From the NCBI RefSeq assembly GCF_037546065.1, contig NZ_JAWMWG010000004.1, positions 42,770 to 106,769 on the forward strand: 64,000 bases of DNA. The letters are read 5' to 3'. The stretch comes from Holzapfeliella saturejae (GTDB lineage: Bacteria > Bacillota > Bacilli > Lactobacillales > Lactobacillaceae). The notes beneath the pieces were generated by a model. That model ran no database searches and had not been told where the DNA came from. It was given only the letters and a program-made list of their open reading frames with translations. This document shows positions 15,144 through 28,300 of the stretch, in pieces. Numbering within the stretch: position 1 is the stretch's first letter; each line of letters begins with the position of its first letter. Both the position numbers and the translations under genes were made by a program.

Positions 15144-15416
15144 ATGAAAGAAACACATCGGAGAATTAGCGACTTGAGTTTGCCTTCTGTCCAAGAGATG
15201 ACCTACCTACGCCTAAAATACGAACAGCAATTAACAAAAGGGCATAAAAGTGATTACAGTTTAGGATATGACCAAGCAAAACAAAATTTAAACTGTCATT
15301 TTACTTGGCATCACTATCCTGAAAAGTTGCCTAGTTTGAGTAGTTTGTCTCACTTTTTAACAGATGGTGCTTTTCAAAACTATTTACGTGGTTACGAAGA
15401 TGCAATGATTAGTTGA
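15144..15416 (+). CDS. Hypothetical 90-residue protein
   Basis: Unrecognised, soluble. The start at 15144 (MKETHRR) is chosen from AAAGGTGATGAG upstream; an in-frame GTG at 15132 is inside that region. It carries two similar short segments, SDYSLGYDQAKQ and FQNYLRGYEDAM, each a GY-D/E helix, which suggests a small helical domain with an internal repeat. A strong terminator follows 12 bases after the stop. Confidence 0.6.
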   Translation: MKETHRRISDLSLPSVQEMTYLRLKYEQQLTKGHKSDYSLGYDQAKQNLNCHFTWHHYPEKLPSLSSLSHFLTDGAFQNYLRGYEDAMIS

Positions 15417-15427
15417 AATAAGTTGAA

Positions 15428-15457
15428 AATAAGCCTTCAAGTGAAGGCTTATTTTTT
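15428..15457 (+). terminator. Terminator
   Basis: AATAAGCCTTC-AAGT-GAAGGCTTATT followed by five T. Confidence 0.9.
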
Positions 15458-15518
15458 GTTGTTTTAATTAAATTAAAATGATATATTTAATCTAACATTT
15501 ATCTAAGAGGAGAAGAAG

Positions 15519-16487
15519 ATGTCATATATTACAATGAAAGGTGTGAGTTATAGTTATCAAACCTATCAAAAGAAATCAGGTCTTAAAGCTAATCTGGCTG
15601 ATTTGATAAAGCGTCACTACCAAAGTAAACAGGTTTTAGATAACATTTCACTATCCATCAAACAGGGAGAAAAAGTAGGATTGTTGGGGCCTAATGGTTC
15701 AGGGAAATCAACCATTATCAAATTATTAACTGGAATTTTACAGACTACTTCAGGAACTATTTCAGTGGCAAACAATACGCCTGATACAAATAATGCTGAC
15801 TTTTTAGCCAAAATCGGGGTCGTTATGGGGCAAAAAAGCCAACTAAATTGGGATTTGCCGGCAGCTGACACTTTCAAAATTTTAAAATCGATTTATAAAA
15901 TTAAAGAAGCAGATTATCAAAAAAGGTTATCAAAGTATCTATCAATGTTTCAACTAGAAGAAGTTGTGTATGTTCCGGTGAGAAAGTTATCATTAGGAGA
16001 ACGAACCAAATTAGAAGTTATTGCAGCGTTATTGCATGGTCCTGAATTATTAATCCTCGATGAACCTACAATCGGCATGGATATCGTCAGTCAACATGCT
16101 TTGCACAGTTTCATTAATGAAATCAACCGATTAGAGAATGTGACCATTTTGCTGGTTAGTCACCAAATGGCAGATATTGAAGCGATTACATCACATCTGT
16201 TAGTTTTGTTGGATGGGCACATCACCTTTGATGGGTCAGTCCACCAATTCATCAAAAAAGCGCAACTACCCAAACCACAAATTACGATTACACATCACAC
16301 TGATCAATCGCCGATTATCGCTCAGGAGCATACCCAATTTAAAACTGATTCAATGCAAACCACAATTACAGACTATGAAGATGAGAGTACAATTACGTTA
16401 AAACTTAAAGACATTCAAAACTTTCAAATTGATAATCCATCGTTAGAAGACTCCCTGTATGAATTATTCAAGAAAAGAAAGGAGTAG
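15519..16487 (+). CDS. ABC transporter ATP-binding protein (ABC-2 exporter)
   Basis: The 322-residue ATPase has Walker A GPNGSGKST at about residue 59, a Q-loop, the signature KLSLGERTKLEV, Walker B LLILDEPTIGMD and the switch histidine in LVSHQ. The N-terminal extension of about 40 residues before VLDNISLSI and a C-terminal tail of about 90 residues fit the NatA/DrrA-like ATPases that pair with two PF06182-type (ABC-2) membrane subunits. It hydrolyses ATP to drive export of an unknown compound. It is the first gene of a three-gene operon, with GGAGAAG as ribosome site. Confidence 0.92.
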   Translation: MSYITMKGVSYSYQTYQKKSGLKANLADLIKRHYQSKQVLDNISLSIKQGEKVGLLGPNGSGKSTIIKLLTGILQTTSGTISVANNTPDTNNADFLAKIGVVMGQKSQLNWDLPAADTFKILKSIYKIKEADYQKRLSKYLSMFQLEEVVYVPVRKLSLGERTKLEVIAALLHGPELLILDEPTIGMDIVSQHALHSFINEINRLENVTILLVSHQMADIEAITSHLLVLLDGHITFDGSVHQFIKKAQLPKPQITITHHTDQSPIIAQEHTQFKTDSMQTTITDYEDESTITLKLKDIQNFQIDNPSLEDSLYELFKKRKE

Positions 16488-16495
16488 ATTGACCG

Positions 16496-17266
16496 TTGAA
16501 GTATCTCACTAGTGCCAAAAATAGTTTTTTAAGCTTATTAACGTATCGGGCTAATTTTTTAATTTCATTAATATCACGAGCAATTCAATTAGGGTTAGCA
16601 TTTTTAATGTGGGCAGCTATTTATCAAAATACCGCAGATACTGTTATTCAAGGATACACAGCTTCCCAAATGTTTAAATATCTGTTATTGACGGCATTAT
16701 TATCTTTTATTTTTACTTTTGCACCCGTTTTTAAATTAGCTAGTTCGATTAAAACAGGGCGTTTGAATACGCTATTACTTAGACCAATCAGCATCAATCA
16801 TGATAGCTTAGCTATTTTTTTAGGTAGTAGCAGTCCCTTTATTCTATTAGTATTAGTGTTTATGACCATCTCTCAAACGCATATTGTGATGACTTTATGT
16901 TTAATTGGTTATTTCATATTGAGTTTAATTGTTTGGCACGAATTAATGTTTATCATTGGAACATTAGCTTTTTGGCTAGTACAAATTTGGCCACTTCGTC
17001 CGATTATTAATGGGCTTTATCTACTTTTTGGGGGATTATTATTTCCGTTAGATATTTTACCGCCATTTATTTATCAATTATTTCGCTTTTTCCCAATCTC
17101 GCTAGTTTCTAGCGACTTTGTGGAATTAATTGTCAAAGAAGAACAAAGTTTGCAATTAATGGTGGTATATAGTGTAGCTTTAATTGGTTGGTATTTAGTG
17201 TTAAAAGTTTGTGCAAACTTTCTTTTTAAAAAAGGACTTAAAAAATTCGAAGGGGTAGGATTATGA
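16496..17266 (+). CDS. ABC-2 transporter permease subunit 1
   Basis: A 256-residue membrane protein with about six helices, matching the ABC-2 family PF06182 (formerly DUF990): an N-terminal amphipathic MKYLTSAKNSFLSLLTYRANF segment (start is TTG, with GGAG about nine bases before), GRLNTLLLRPIS after the second helix, and a final GLKKFEGVG. Together with the next gene it should form the heterodimeric channel of the exporter. It follows the ATPase by eight bases. Confidence 0.88.
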   Translation: MKYLTSAKNSFLSLLTYRANFLISLISRAIQLGLAFLMWAAIYQNTADTVIQGYTASQMFKYLLLTALLSFIFTFAPVFKLASSIKTGRLNTLLLRPISINHDSLAIFLGSSSPFILLVLVFMTISQTHIVMTLCLIGYFILSLIVWHELMFIIGTLAFWLVQIWPLRPIINGLYLLFGGLLFPLDILPPFIYQLFRFFPISLVSSDFVELIVKEEQSLQLMVVYSVALIGWYLVLKVCANFLFKKGLKKFEGVGL

Positions 17267-18048
17267 CACTAACCTTATACTTTATTCTAGCCAAACAAAG
17301 TTTTAAAGAGTTTACCACTTATCGGGGAACTTCTATTTTAGTTGCTCTCTTTGGTTTTATCCTAACTTTAATAGAGGTTTTAGCCGGTAATGTTTATTAT
17401 ACATTGAGTGATACGATTGGTGGTTTAACTTACAATCAATATTTAGTTATGATTATGGGTCTTGCTTGCGTGACGTCAACGTATCAATTCTTGTTTGTTG
17501 GTGCTCACGAGAATTTAGCTAATGATATTATCTCAGGTAATTTAGATTATACGTTTTTAAAACCAATTAATTCTTATTTTTACTATGCTTTGAGAAAATT
17601 AGATTTTCCAAGTTTAATTAATTTAATTATCTACTTACCCGTGACAATTTCACTAATTAATAAATTCAGCCTTAACTTTGGTCAGTGGTTAATTTTAATA
17701 GCCTTTTACCTGGTAGGCGTGTTATTTGTTTTTTCTTTAAATCAACTTGTAGTTGAAGTTGCCTTTTTTAAAGATAATCTAACGGCATTGAATGGTGTAC
17801 CGGAATATTTAATTGATTCTGCTAATCGTCCTCAAGGAATTTTTCCAGGAGGATTACGTCTCATCTTATTATATTTAGTCCCTGTGCTATCGTTATCTAA
17901 CGGTATTATTTATTTAGTGATGACACAAGATAAAATTCAATTAGGCATTCAAATGTTTTTAGCCTTAACAGTTTTTACAACCTTACTATTTTTAGGATCA
18001 TACTTACTTTGGCAAAAAGGAATTAAAAAATATGTTTCAACTAATTAA
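17263..18048 (+). CDS. ABC-2 transporter permease subunit 2
   Basis: A 261-residue membrane protein, about six helices, also PF06182-like: FKEFTTYRGTSILVALFG at the start, GNLDYTFLKPINSYFYYALRKLDF after the second helix (quoted as NLDYTFLKPIN), and QKGIKKYVSTN at the end. Its start ATG overlaps the stop of the previous gene by four bases, which implies translational coupling. Paired function with the subunit before it is inferred from family and context. Confidence 0.88.
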   Translation: MTLTLYFILAKQSFKEFTTYRGTSILVALFGFILTLIEVLAGNVYYTLSDTIGGLTYNQYLVMIMGLACVTSTYQFLFVGAHENLANDIISGNLDYTFLKPINSYFYYALRKLDFPSLINLIIYLPVTISLINKFSLNFGQWLILIAFYLVGVLFVFSLNQLVVEVAFFKDNLTALNGVPEYLIDSANRPQGIFPGGLRLILLYLVPVLSLSNGIIYLVMTQDKIQLGIQMFLALTVFTTLLFLGSYLLWQKGIKKYVSTN

Positions 18049-18082
18049 AGACAAAATGACACTAAGTCAATTGTCTTTTTTT
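18049..18082 (+). terminator. Terminator of the ABC exporter operon
   Basis: AGACAA and TGAC arms pair with GTCA and TTGTCT, followed by T6. The stem starts one base after the stop codon. The remaining 150 bases up to the galE promoter show nothing further. Confidence 0.7.
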
Positions 18083-18233
18083 ATTACTTTTTTACTTCCG
18101 GGAATAATGATTTTCAGAAGTTTCATACATTTTCAAAAAGAACGAGGCTATTTTAGATGTCTTTTTTTAATTCTGATTAAATTATTAACTATATAATAGG
18201 AAGAAACACGTCATTAAGTATTAGTAAAGAAAA

Positions 18234-18262
18234 TTGTTATTTTAAATTTGGTATATTATAAT
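18234..18262 (+). promoter_or_regulatory. galE promoter
   Basis: TTGTTA, a 17-base spacer and a perfect TATAAT, 36 bases before the galE start codon. Confidence 0.75.
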
Positions 18263-18297
18263 CAAAAAGACGTATTGATACAAAAGGAGATTAAATA

Positions 18298-19278
18298 ATG
18301 GCAATTTTAGTTTTAGGTGGTGCCGGTTACATCGGTTCCCAAATGGTCAAGGAATTAGTTAACAAAAATGAAGAGGTTGTGGTCGTCGATAACTTAAGTC
18401 GTGGACATCGCTATGCTGTTGCTCAACAAGCTAAATTTTATGAGGGTGATATCCGAGACACAGACTTTTTAAGTCGAGTTTTTACCAAAGAAAGCATTGA
18501 TGCTGTTATTCATTTTTGTGCAGATAGCGTGGTCCCAGAATCTGTTGTGAATCCGCTCAAATACTTTGATAACAATGTGAATGGATTAATCAAATTGCTA
18601 GAAGTAATGGTTCAATTTGATGTTAAAAAACTGGTTTTTTCTTCAACAGCGGCCGTTTATGGTATGCCAAAAACAATGCCCATTAAGGAAACCGACCCAA
18701 CAAATCCCATCAACCCCTATGGCCAGAGCAAATTAATGATGGAACAAATGATGAAGTGGGCTGAACAGGCTTACGGCATTCAGTATGTCGCCTTACGCTA
18801 CTTTAATGTTGCAGGTGCTAGCTTAGATGGTAAACTGGGTGAGAATCATAGCCCAGAAACCCATCTGATTCCAATTGTCCTAGAAGCAGCTGGTGGCATT
18901 CGCGATAAAGTTCAAATGTTTGGAAATGATTATAATACTCGTGATGGTTATAATGTTCGCGACTATGTTCACGTTGTTGACTTAGTACATGCTCATTATT
19001 TGAGTCTAGCGTATTTAAATAACGGTGGTAAAAGCGATATCTTCAATTTAGGTTCTAAAACGGGCTTTACTGTTAAAGAAATTGTAGAAGCAGCACGTGA
19101 AATTACTGGACAAAAAATTGTAGCAGAAGATGCCCCACGACGTGGTGGTGATCCAGATGAGCTTGTAGCTGATAGTACGAAAGCTGAAACAATTTTAGAG
19201 TGGCACCCAGAACATACAAATCTAAAAACTATTATTTCAACTGCTTTTGAATGGACTAAAAACAAAAAAAGCTACTGA
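18298..19278 (+). CDS. galE: UDP-glucose 4-epimerase
   Basis: The 326-residue protein is a classical extended short-chain dehydrogenase: GGAGYIGSQMV binds NAD+ at residues 7-17, the catalytic SST sits in LVFSSTAAVYG and the YxxxK pair in NPYGQSKLM. GENHSPETHLIP and the RDGYNVRDYVHVVDLV segment complete the epimerase signature, and the length equals the family norm. It interconverts UDP-glucose and UDP-galactose for sugar catabolism and cell-surface polymers. No other Leloir genes are adjacent. AAGGAGA precedes the ATG. Confidence 0.96.
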   Translation: MAILVLGGAGYIGSQMVKELVNKNEEVVVVDNLSRGHRYAVAQQAKFYEGDIRDTDFLSRVFTKESIDAVIHFCADSVVPESVVNPLKYFDNNVNGLIKLLEVMVQFDVKKLVFSSTAAVYGMPKTMPIKETDPTNPINPYGQSKLMMEQMMKWAEQAYGIQYVALRYFNVAGASLDGKLGENHSPETHLIPIVLEAAGGIRDKVQMFGNDYNTRDGYNVRDYVHVVDLVHAHYLSLAYLNNGGKSDIFNLGSKTGFTVKEIVEAAREITGQKIVAEDAPRRGGDPDELVADSTKAETILEWHPEHTNLKTIISTAFEWTKNKKSY

Positions 19279-19299
19279 TTTTTAATCAGTAGCTTTTTA
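19265..19299. terminator. Bidirectional terminator
   Basis: AAAAAGCTACTGATT pairs with AATCAGTAGCTTTTT; separates galE from the convergent giant gene. Confidence 0.9.
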
Positions 19300-19309
19300 G
19301 TTTGCACTA

Positions 19310-22300
19310 TTATCTTGTCATATAAGCGTTTTCAATCCATTGTTGGTCATTACCAATACGGTAATATAATTTGCCATCAATAACTTTTTGTGCAAATACA
19401 CGCCATTGTGTACCTGGTAGAACATATTGTGACATCATGTTTCCTTTTCTATCACGTAAATAGATTGCGTAATTAGAGTTAGGAGCAGTTGCTGTTAGTA
19501 CACCAGATACCGGGGTTTCGGAGGTATTATCATCTAGGTATTCAGACTGAATCCAGAAAATACCATCTTTTGTTTGAGCTTTAGTATAGTTTCTTCCATT
19601 ATATGCCATGGTTTCATAAGCAGTTACTTGACTGTTTGTTGGTGTGTAACTATTTGCCACTGCAACAAATGACCCATCACTTTGTAATTGCCAGTTTTGA
19701 ACACCATAACCATCAATGTATGAAACAACTTTATTAGCTCCTGAGACACTGAATGGTTGGAAACTATCATTTGTAGCATTCAATATATCATCTAATCCAT
19801 TAAAAGTAGTTGCATTTTTAATATCATCAAGAGCTTTTTGTGTAATAGTGTTAATTTGATTACGTTGAGTATTATCAGCATTTTTACTGATATTGGTTGC
19901 TGTTTCATTAACAATATAACTATTTCTTGATTTTTTATTCAATAATGCATTTTGAGTATCTTCGTTATGCTTAATGCTGTCTTTGCGAATTTGATCATAT
20001 TTATCAACAATATTTTGGACATCATCTTTTGTATTATCTTTAGCTGAATGACTATCCTTAGAGTTCTTGGATTTTTCGATATCATTTTTTCCATTATCTA
20101 TTTGTTTATTAATATCATCTTTCGCATTTTTCTTGTCATTATCATAAAGAGGATTCATTTCATCTACTTTATTTTTTTGATCTTGTCGAGTTTTTTCTAG
20201 CTCAGACTTGTCTTTAGCTTTATCAACAGTATGTTGGATATTGTTTTGAGCATCTTCAAGAGCTTCATTAGCACCATTTTGGTCAGTTGCTTTTTCAATG
20301 GCATCCTTACCAGCTTTGGTTTGTTGATCGATATCGTCTTTAGCTTTTTTCTTATCAGCATCACTAAGAGGATTTGTATTTTGAACTTCATCTTTCTTAG
20401 CTTGTTGGGTTTTTTCTAGCTCAGACTTGTTCTTAGCTTTATCGACAATAGTTTGGATATCATCTTTCGCATTATCTTTAATGTCATGGGACTTATTACT
20501 ATTTTCCGCATTATTGATATCCTTTTTAGCATCATCAACTTTTCGTTGAATTTCATCTTTTGTCTGTTTAACATCATTAGAGTCTAGAGGATGAATTCCA
20601 TCAATATCTTTATTTTGATTCTGTTGAGCTTGTTCTAACTCAGACTTATCTTTAGCTTTATCAACGATAGTTTGAATATTGTTTTTATTTTTATCAATAA
20701 TATCATTCAATTGATTTTGAGTAGTTACATCGTCTTTATTAACATTTTGTCTACCCTCTTGTGCAATCTCATTAATTTTTGTTCGAGCATCATTAGCATC
20801 CTTTGAATCAAGAGGTTTAATTTTATCAATAACCTGATTTTGTTTATTAACTTCTTCATCAATAGCTTTCTTCGCTGTTTCTTTCATTGAATCGAGTTTA
20901 GCTTTGTCAATAATGTTTTGAATGCTTGTGCTACGACTACCTAGAGTACTTGTTGTATCTTCATCAGATTTATTAGTAAAGTCTTTTAGAATAGCATCTG
21001 GCGTTACTTTACCTTTCAACACATTATCAACTTGATTTATATAACTTTGATTATCAATATTTGGTAACTTATCAATTTGATTATTAGCATCGTGATGAAC
21101 ATCAAGTAATGTTGCTGATTTAACATAATTATTAATTTCAGTTTGTAAATGTGAAAGCTCTGCACTTATAGCGTTAGTATCATCATTTAGAGATACTTCA
21201 GGTAAATTACTAATTCTATCTTTAAAAACTTTTTTCTCATCTTCAGATAAGTGGTTTAAATCATTTATACTATTATACGCACTTTGTCTACTTCTATTCA
21301 ATTTAATATTAGCTTGATTCTTGGCTTCTTGTAGTGTCTCTCTATTACTTTGTCGTACTGAATCAACAATATTGTCAATTTGTTCTTTCGCATTTGAAAG
21401 GATGTTATCTGCATTTTGCTCAGAGGTAGCATTGTTGATATTGTCTAAACCAGTTTTTACAATTCCTTCAGTTTCATCACCAATATCATGCTTTTTATCC
21501 TCACGAATAGTTGAATCAACAGAATTAAAACTATTAATAGTAGTTTTAGCACGGTCAGCATAATTTTTTAACTCGGAAGCGTTTTTAGCAGTTGCATCTT
21601 TTAGTAAAGCATCATCTCGAACAGAATTAATTGCTTGTTCTCCGATTTGACGATTTGTTGAAACTTCTTGAGGACTACCATTTGTTATTGCATTTTTAGC
21701 GTTCTCAAATTCAGTATTAATTTCAGTGTTTGCTGAGTCTTTGTTTGAAATATTTTTGACAGCATCTTTTGCTTTATCTCGAACATTTTCTAAATATTTG
21801 ATGGCATCGTCTGCTGCTTGTTTGTTACGATCATCAATAGTCTTTTGATTAACATTATTAGAACTAGATTTAATATTATTTAAATCATTTTTAGCCCGAA
21901 TTGTCGCGTTATTAATTCCATCGATTGTTGTTTGCTGGTCAATGTGACCGCCAAATTGATTATATCCTAATTGATGTTTGCTCTCGTTACCATTTACTGT
22001 ATCATCGACAAATTGTTTAGCAGCGGTTCGTTCCGGTTCAGACAATCCATCTAACCTGTCAATAGCTTTTTTAGTATCATCAGCATAGCCTTGAATCTCT
22101 TTTTTAGCTTGTTGACGAGCGTTTTCAACTGTTGCGTTGTTTACCGCTTCTTGAATATTTTGTTGAGCATTATTAGATACTGTCTTAACACCATCACTGG
22201 TTTTAACACCAGAATCAGTATTATCATTTAGCTTGTTAATTGCCGCATTTCTAGCATCAGTAACTTCTTTAATAAAGTCACCTTTTTTATCTAAAGGTTC

Positions 22301-25300
22301 AAGTTTATTTATATCATCAATAGCTTTTTGGGCTACAGATTCGATATTTTTCTTTTCAATTTCCTTTTGATCATTAACTAGCTTAGTACTTTCACCCTTA
22401 GCAGCTTCAATAACACCGTCGATATAACGTTTGTATGTTACTACGTTAGCCTGAACAGCATCATTATCTTTGGAAGAAACAATTTGACTATTACCATTTT
22501 TATTAAAGTTATCGATTTCAGTAATAAATGATGTTTTATCCGGCAGGGTATTGATACCCTCAATTTGATCTTTTTTGCTTGAAGCATAGTCAGTTAGAGT
22601 TCCAATAGCAGCACGTTTTTGACTAGCTAGATCTTTAGCATCTTGGGCAGGTTTGTGAATTTGAACTTTGTTGCTATCAACAACAGCTTGCATATCTTCA
22701 GCAGTTATTTTTTGTGCCAGTTCCTGTTTAGCATTAGCTAATGCTTGATTGACTAGTTTACGATATTCACTTTTATCAACAGCGTCAGCATCTGTTCCAT
22801 CAATTTTAGCAATATCTTGAATTGTTTGCTTAGCTGTATTAGCTTCTTCATCTAACTTAGATGCATAGTCATTTCTTATATTATTGATATTACTATCACT
22901 CTGGTTTTTACTATCTACCTTAACATTATTGATAGCTTCTTTAGCTTTATTAACTTGCTCATCAACTTCAGTAAAACTATTAGCATGGTTTTGAATTTGA
23001 TCTTTATAATCTGTAGGTGATGTGATACTTCTTTTGACTTCAGCTTTAGCAGAATCTCTTTCTGTTTGAGATAGTCCTGAGTACTTGTCGATATCAGATT
23101 GGGTTTGTTCAACAGATTTATCTAAGTCGTTTTGAGCATCTTGTTTTTTAACCTCTAAAGCTTTGTTATTGATATTCTTTTGAGCTTCTTGAACAATATT
23201 TTCAATCTTATCGGCTGATTTTACTCCATCTTCAGTTTGACTACTACTTACACCTTGAATATCATTTTTAGCTTTATTTAAGAGTTTTTGAATAGAACCT
23301 TCATTAAAATTGCCAGCACTATCGGCTACACCTTTAGCGTCATTTTTATCGTTGTCTGTAATGTGTTGCAGTTTATCAATCGAATCTTTGGCATTTTGAG
23401 CAACGCTATTCAGTTGATCAATAGCTTTATTTTTAGAGTTTTTAACAGCTGTTTCATTTGAACCGTTATATTCATTGTAAATATTATCAATCTTACTCTT
23501 AGCATCTTGTGTATTAGCATCGATTCCTTCTAATGTTTTAGAATTTTCAACAGCGTTTTTACCATCATTTTGAGCTGTATTAATATCTTCTTCGGCTCTT
23601 TGTCTAGCTGCTGTATCTATTTGACTTTGAGCTTTTTGTTTATCTTCATCAGATAAACCACCAAAATCATTAATTTTCTTTTTAGCATCATCAGCCCATT
23701 TATCAATTGATTTTTTAGCATCATCTTTTTTACCATTTAAAGTAATTTCATTAATTTTATCTTGGCCTTTTTTGACAGAGTCATCAATATCTGTCTGATT
23801 TTTTGCACCATTAATATTGTTTCTAGCATCAGTAGCAGCTGAAGAGTCTTGATTCCCCGAATCAATTTGCTTTTTGAGTGCTTGACGTTCATCGTCTGAT
23901 AAATTAGTAAAGCCATCGATTATAGAATTAGCTTGATTAACAGCATCAGTTATTTTATTAATACCTTCATTTTTCTTAGCTTGGAAATTATCGTTAGCAT
24001 CTTTAGCATGTTGAGCTATGGTATCAATATCATTTTTAACTGTTTGTGTATCAGAACCACTATTAATAGTGTCTTTAAGTTTTTGATCAATCTGATTATT
24101 ATAGTCATTTTGATCATCAGAAGAAATCCCAGGGAGATTGCTGATTTCAGATTTTTTATCATTAGCATGTTTTTGTAAGTCATTAGCTTCATTTGCTTTG
24201 TTTACAACATCATCAATTTCAGTGTTTCCCTGACTTTTAGCAGTATCAATACTATCTTGATTGTTACTTTTTTCGATATTTGTTTTTGCTTCAGTCGCCG
24301 CTTCATCAACTTTATCTTTAAATTTCTTTTTGTCATTGTCGCTTAATGGTGAAAGACTTTCAATGGTTTGTTTATCTCCATTAGCTTTTTGATCAATATC
24401 GTTTTTAGCAGTATCTTTATTATTATTTAGTTCTTCTTGATCTTGGGCATTTTTAGCAGCAATGATTGAATCAACAACAGCTTTAGTTGTATCTCGTTCA
24501 TTTTCAACTACTTTTGTTGTAGATGCATTATCAACTTTACCCTTACCAGAGTCTGCAGCATTTTTAATAGTATTAATTGTTGACTGATCTAATCCACTGC
24601 TCTTTTCACTAACATAACCATCGATAGCAGATTTTGCTTGGTTCTTACTGTTGTTTAATCTCGCGTCATTCAATATATTCTGAATATTAGTAATACCTGT
24701 GTTCATAGCATCGTCGGCCGCTTTATTGTTTTCTTTATTTAGATCAATAGTATCAACAGTTTGGCTACGTTGTGATTCCACATTGTTTATAGCATTCGTT
24801 CTTTCAGGATTAGATAAATTAGGCAGTTGAGTTGAATCATTAATAATTCTCTTTGCATTATCAGCAGCTAGGTTAACAGCCTCTTGTCGACTATTATTAT
24901 TAGTAGTAATGTTAGTTGAATTTTGTGAATTTATATCTTCCATCACACGATCAACTGCCTGTTTAGCTTGGGTTATGTTAGTTGTAATTGAGGTTTGAGA
25001 ATCAGCTGTCAAGGTACCATCTGTGCCAACAAGTTCATTATTGATATTAGTGCGATAATCATTAGGTGCTTTAATACTGTTTGCAATATCATTTTTAGCA
25101 TTATTTTGTTGATCAGTGGTTAAACCTGGTAGTGGCTCAACTTGTTGTTGTTTGGACTTAACGTAGTCGTTAATTTCTTTATTAGCACTATCTTTTTTGT
25201 TTGCACTATTAACCACATTAGTAAAGATATTGGTTGCATCTTGAATAATATTGTTTATAGCATTGATATTATTTGTGTCAGTACTATTCAATTGCGTGTG

Positions 25301-28300
25301 TGCATCGTTGTTTTTAGTATCAATAATTTGATTAAGTCTGTCTTTAGTATCTTGATCAATATTAGTTAGACTATTGACTTGTTTTTGAGCATCTACAGCA
25401 AAATTGTTCAAACTGTTATTTGCTGCTGATTTTCTGTCACTTACTCTTTGTTTTTCAAGACCTTTATAATAAGCGTAAGTGTTGTCCATATCTTGTTTAC
25501 GGTTGTTTACATTAGCATCAACTGTAACTACGTTAGGAGAAGTATCAACCTGACTGTTCCCGCGTTCTAAAGCACTATTGTGAGTGTCATTATCGCTTCT
25601 AACTTCTTTTTCAGCCTTTTCTTTTTCCGCTGGTTCTAAAGAAGACAAGTTATTGATGTTCGTCATTGTAGTATCAGCATGATTCTTTAAGTCTGCTTTA
25701 GCGTTTGTTTTTTTATTCGCTAAGTCTTCTGCTTGAGCTTGTTGAACAATATCATCAATTTGCTGTTTACCCGTATTAGCAGCATTGTTCATTTCAAGCT
25801 GTGTTTTTGCTTGCTCAATTTTAGACTCTGCATCTAATCTTTTACTGTCTACTTTGCCATTATAATCAGATTGATTATTTAAGTTCGATAAACTATCAAT
25901 TTTTTCTTTAGCTTTATTTGCATAATTTTCAAGATCTGTTTTTGTGCTACCTTGTTTTTGTGTTACTTCGCTATTACTTTGATTTTGTGCTTGATTTACC
26001 TGTTCATCAACTTTATTTTGTGCTTCATCTAATTTAGATTTCACTTGATCTTTATTTTGAGCACTATCAATTTGTTTATTGTAATTTTTGCTGTCATCAG
26101 TGCTGTTATTGACAGCATCGTTAATTTCTTTTTTAGCATTAGATTTTTCGGTTTCATCTAATCCTGGCATTTTATCAACTTTACTTTCAGCATCATCTGT
26201 TGCTTTTTTAAGTTGTTCTTTTGCATTATTTTTTGCATCTTCCAGTCGAGCTTCGTCAACTATATCTCTAATCTTTTGTTGAGCATTATTAAAAGCATCT
26301 TGAACACCTTGAGGTTTCGTTTGTCTATTAATATTGCTTTGGCCAGTTCGATATTCTGTATCTACTCTGTCTTTGTAATTTTGTTTACTATCATCGATAT
26401 GATTAAGTCTATCAATATCATTCTTAGCACCATTAGCTACATCTTGAAGTCTAGTGTTAGAAGTATCTTTATTTCTTTGTACAATTGTCTCATTACGTCC
26501 ATTATAAGCACTAACTACGTTTTGAATTTGTTGATTATAGCTATCATAAGTAGACTGAACTGACTGTGAATTAGGAGAGTTGGTAATTGAATTTTGTCCT
26601 TCAGACACCAGGTTTCTAATGTCTGTTTGAGCTTGAGACCTATCTTGCTCTAACAATCCAGGAAGACCATTAATAGTAGTTTGAGCTGTCTGTCCTGCTT
26701 GAGATAGCTTGTTTCTAGCATCGTTTTGTTGGTCTAATAACTGAGCATCTTCTACCACTTTTTGAATAGCTTGTTGTCCATTAGTGAAAGCACTATGTGT
26801 GTCTGATTGATAGTTACTATCATTAATTGCCTTTTGATAGTTATCTTTTTGAGCTTTTGCTTCATCAATCTTAGCTTTTTTCTCACCACTAGTTTCATCG
26901 CCACTTAAATTAGGTAAACTTTTTATAGTATCTTTTGCTTGGTTGAAAACAGTCTCTAAGTTAGATTGTTTACGTTCCTTGTCTTGACGAAATACTTCCT
27001 GCTGTTTTTCAGCCTTATCTTTAATAACATTGTCTAACTGTGATTTATAATCGTTCAACTTACTATAAACATCTGTACTGGTTGAAGCATATTGTTGTAT
27101 ATCATTTTGACCATCTCTAACAATAGAATTTAATTCAGCTTGAACGTCTTGATTATCTTGTAGCCCTGAGTTATTCACTTGATTTTGAATGTCATTATTA
27201 CGATAATCTTGCAATTGTTGCTTGGCAACACCTTTATCATGATCCAATTCCGCTTTTGGCAAAACATTTTGAATGTCTTTTATTCCTTGATCTAAAACAT
27301 TGTCTAAATTAGATTCTGGATCATCTACTTTATTTTGAGCATCATTAAGAACTGCTCGAGCCTTGTTTATAGCACTTTGTTTTTCACCACTATTTTCATC
27401 ACCGGTTAATTTTCCAGAGTTTAAAATATCTTGTTTTGTTGAGTCAAAGACATCTTGTAATTGATTTTGAATATTTTTTCGTGAATTCAGATTATTAGCG
27501 CTATCAACAATTGACTGAATTTTTTCTTTACCGCTTTGAACAATGCGGTCCTGGTCATCAGTAGTAATATTGGGATCATCAATAGACGCTTTTGCATTAT
27601 CACGCGCTTGTGTTACCTCATCAATTTTAGATTTTTTTTCACCGCTATTTTCGTCACCACTCAACTTAGGTAAATTCTTCACTTTATTAATTGCATCACT
27701 TGCAGATTGATCTAGAGTATCTTTGGCATTTCGTTTTTGAGCATTTAATTTGGCTTTTTCAATGTCTTGTAGCGCTTGATTATAAATACTATCTACGTCA
27801 TCGCTATTTTCTTGTCTATTTATGCTACTTTTAGCCCTATCAATAATATCACCTACTTGGCTAATTGCAGGATCATTATATTGATCAAGTTGACTTTTCT
27901 TAGTGTTTTTATAACTTTCTAATTTAGCAGTATCAATAATAGAATCTAATTGTGATTGTGAACGGCTGATGTTTCCAGAAACAGTTTTAGTATTACTAAT
28001 TTGTCGATTATAGTAAGCTAATTGTGAATTTGTAAGCGGTTTTATATCCCTTAGTTGCTGTTGAGCTGTATTCTTTTTCTCTTGCATTGCATTATTCTTG
28101 TCAACAGCTCTATCATAAGAACTAACAACATTATTCGGATTTCCATAATTATTAACTTGTCTTTCATAGTACGAAATATCATCAGATCCTAAATTAGGCA
28201 GCTTATTAATATTTTGAATCGGAATTAAACCAAAGTTACTATCTTGAGTTATTTTGTAATAAACGGTAGAAGAACTCTCATCTCCTGACAAGTTTGAGTC

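Noticed and set aside
20197..26563. Many ORFs of 60-116 codons on both strands inside the giant gene
   Set aside because: They lie in other frames of a repetitive coding sequence, have no ribosome sites and reflect its low-complexity codon use.
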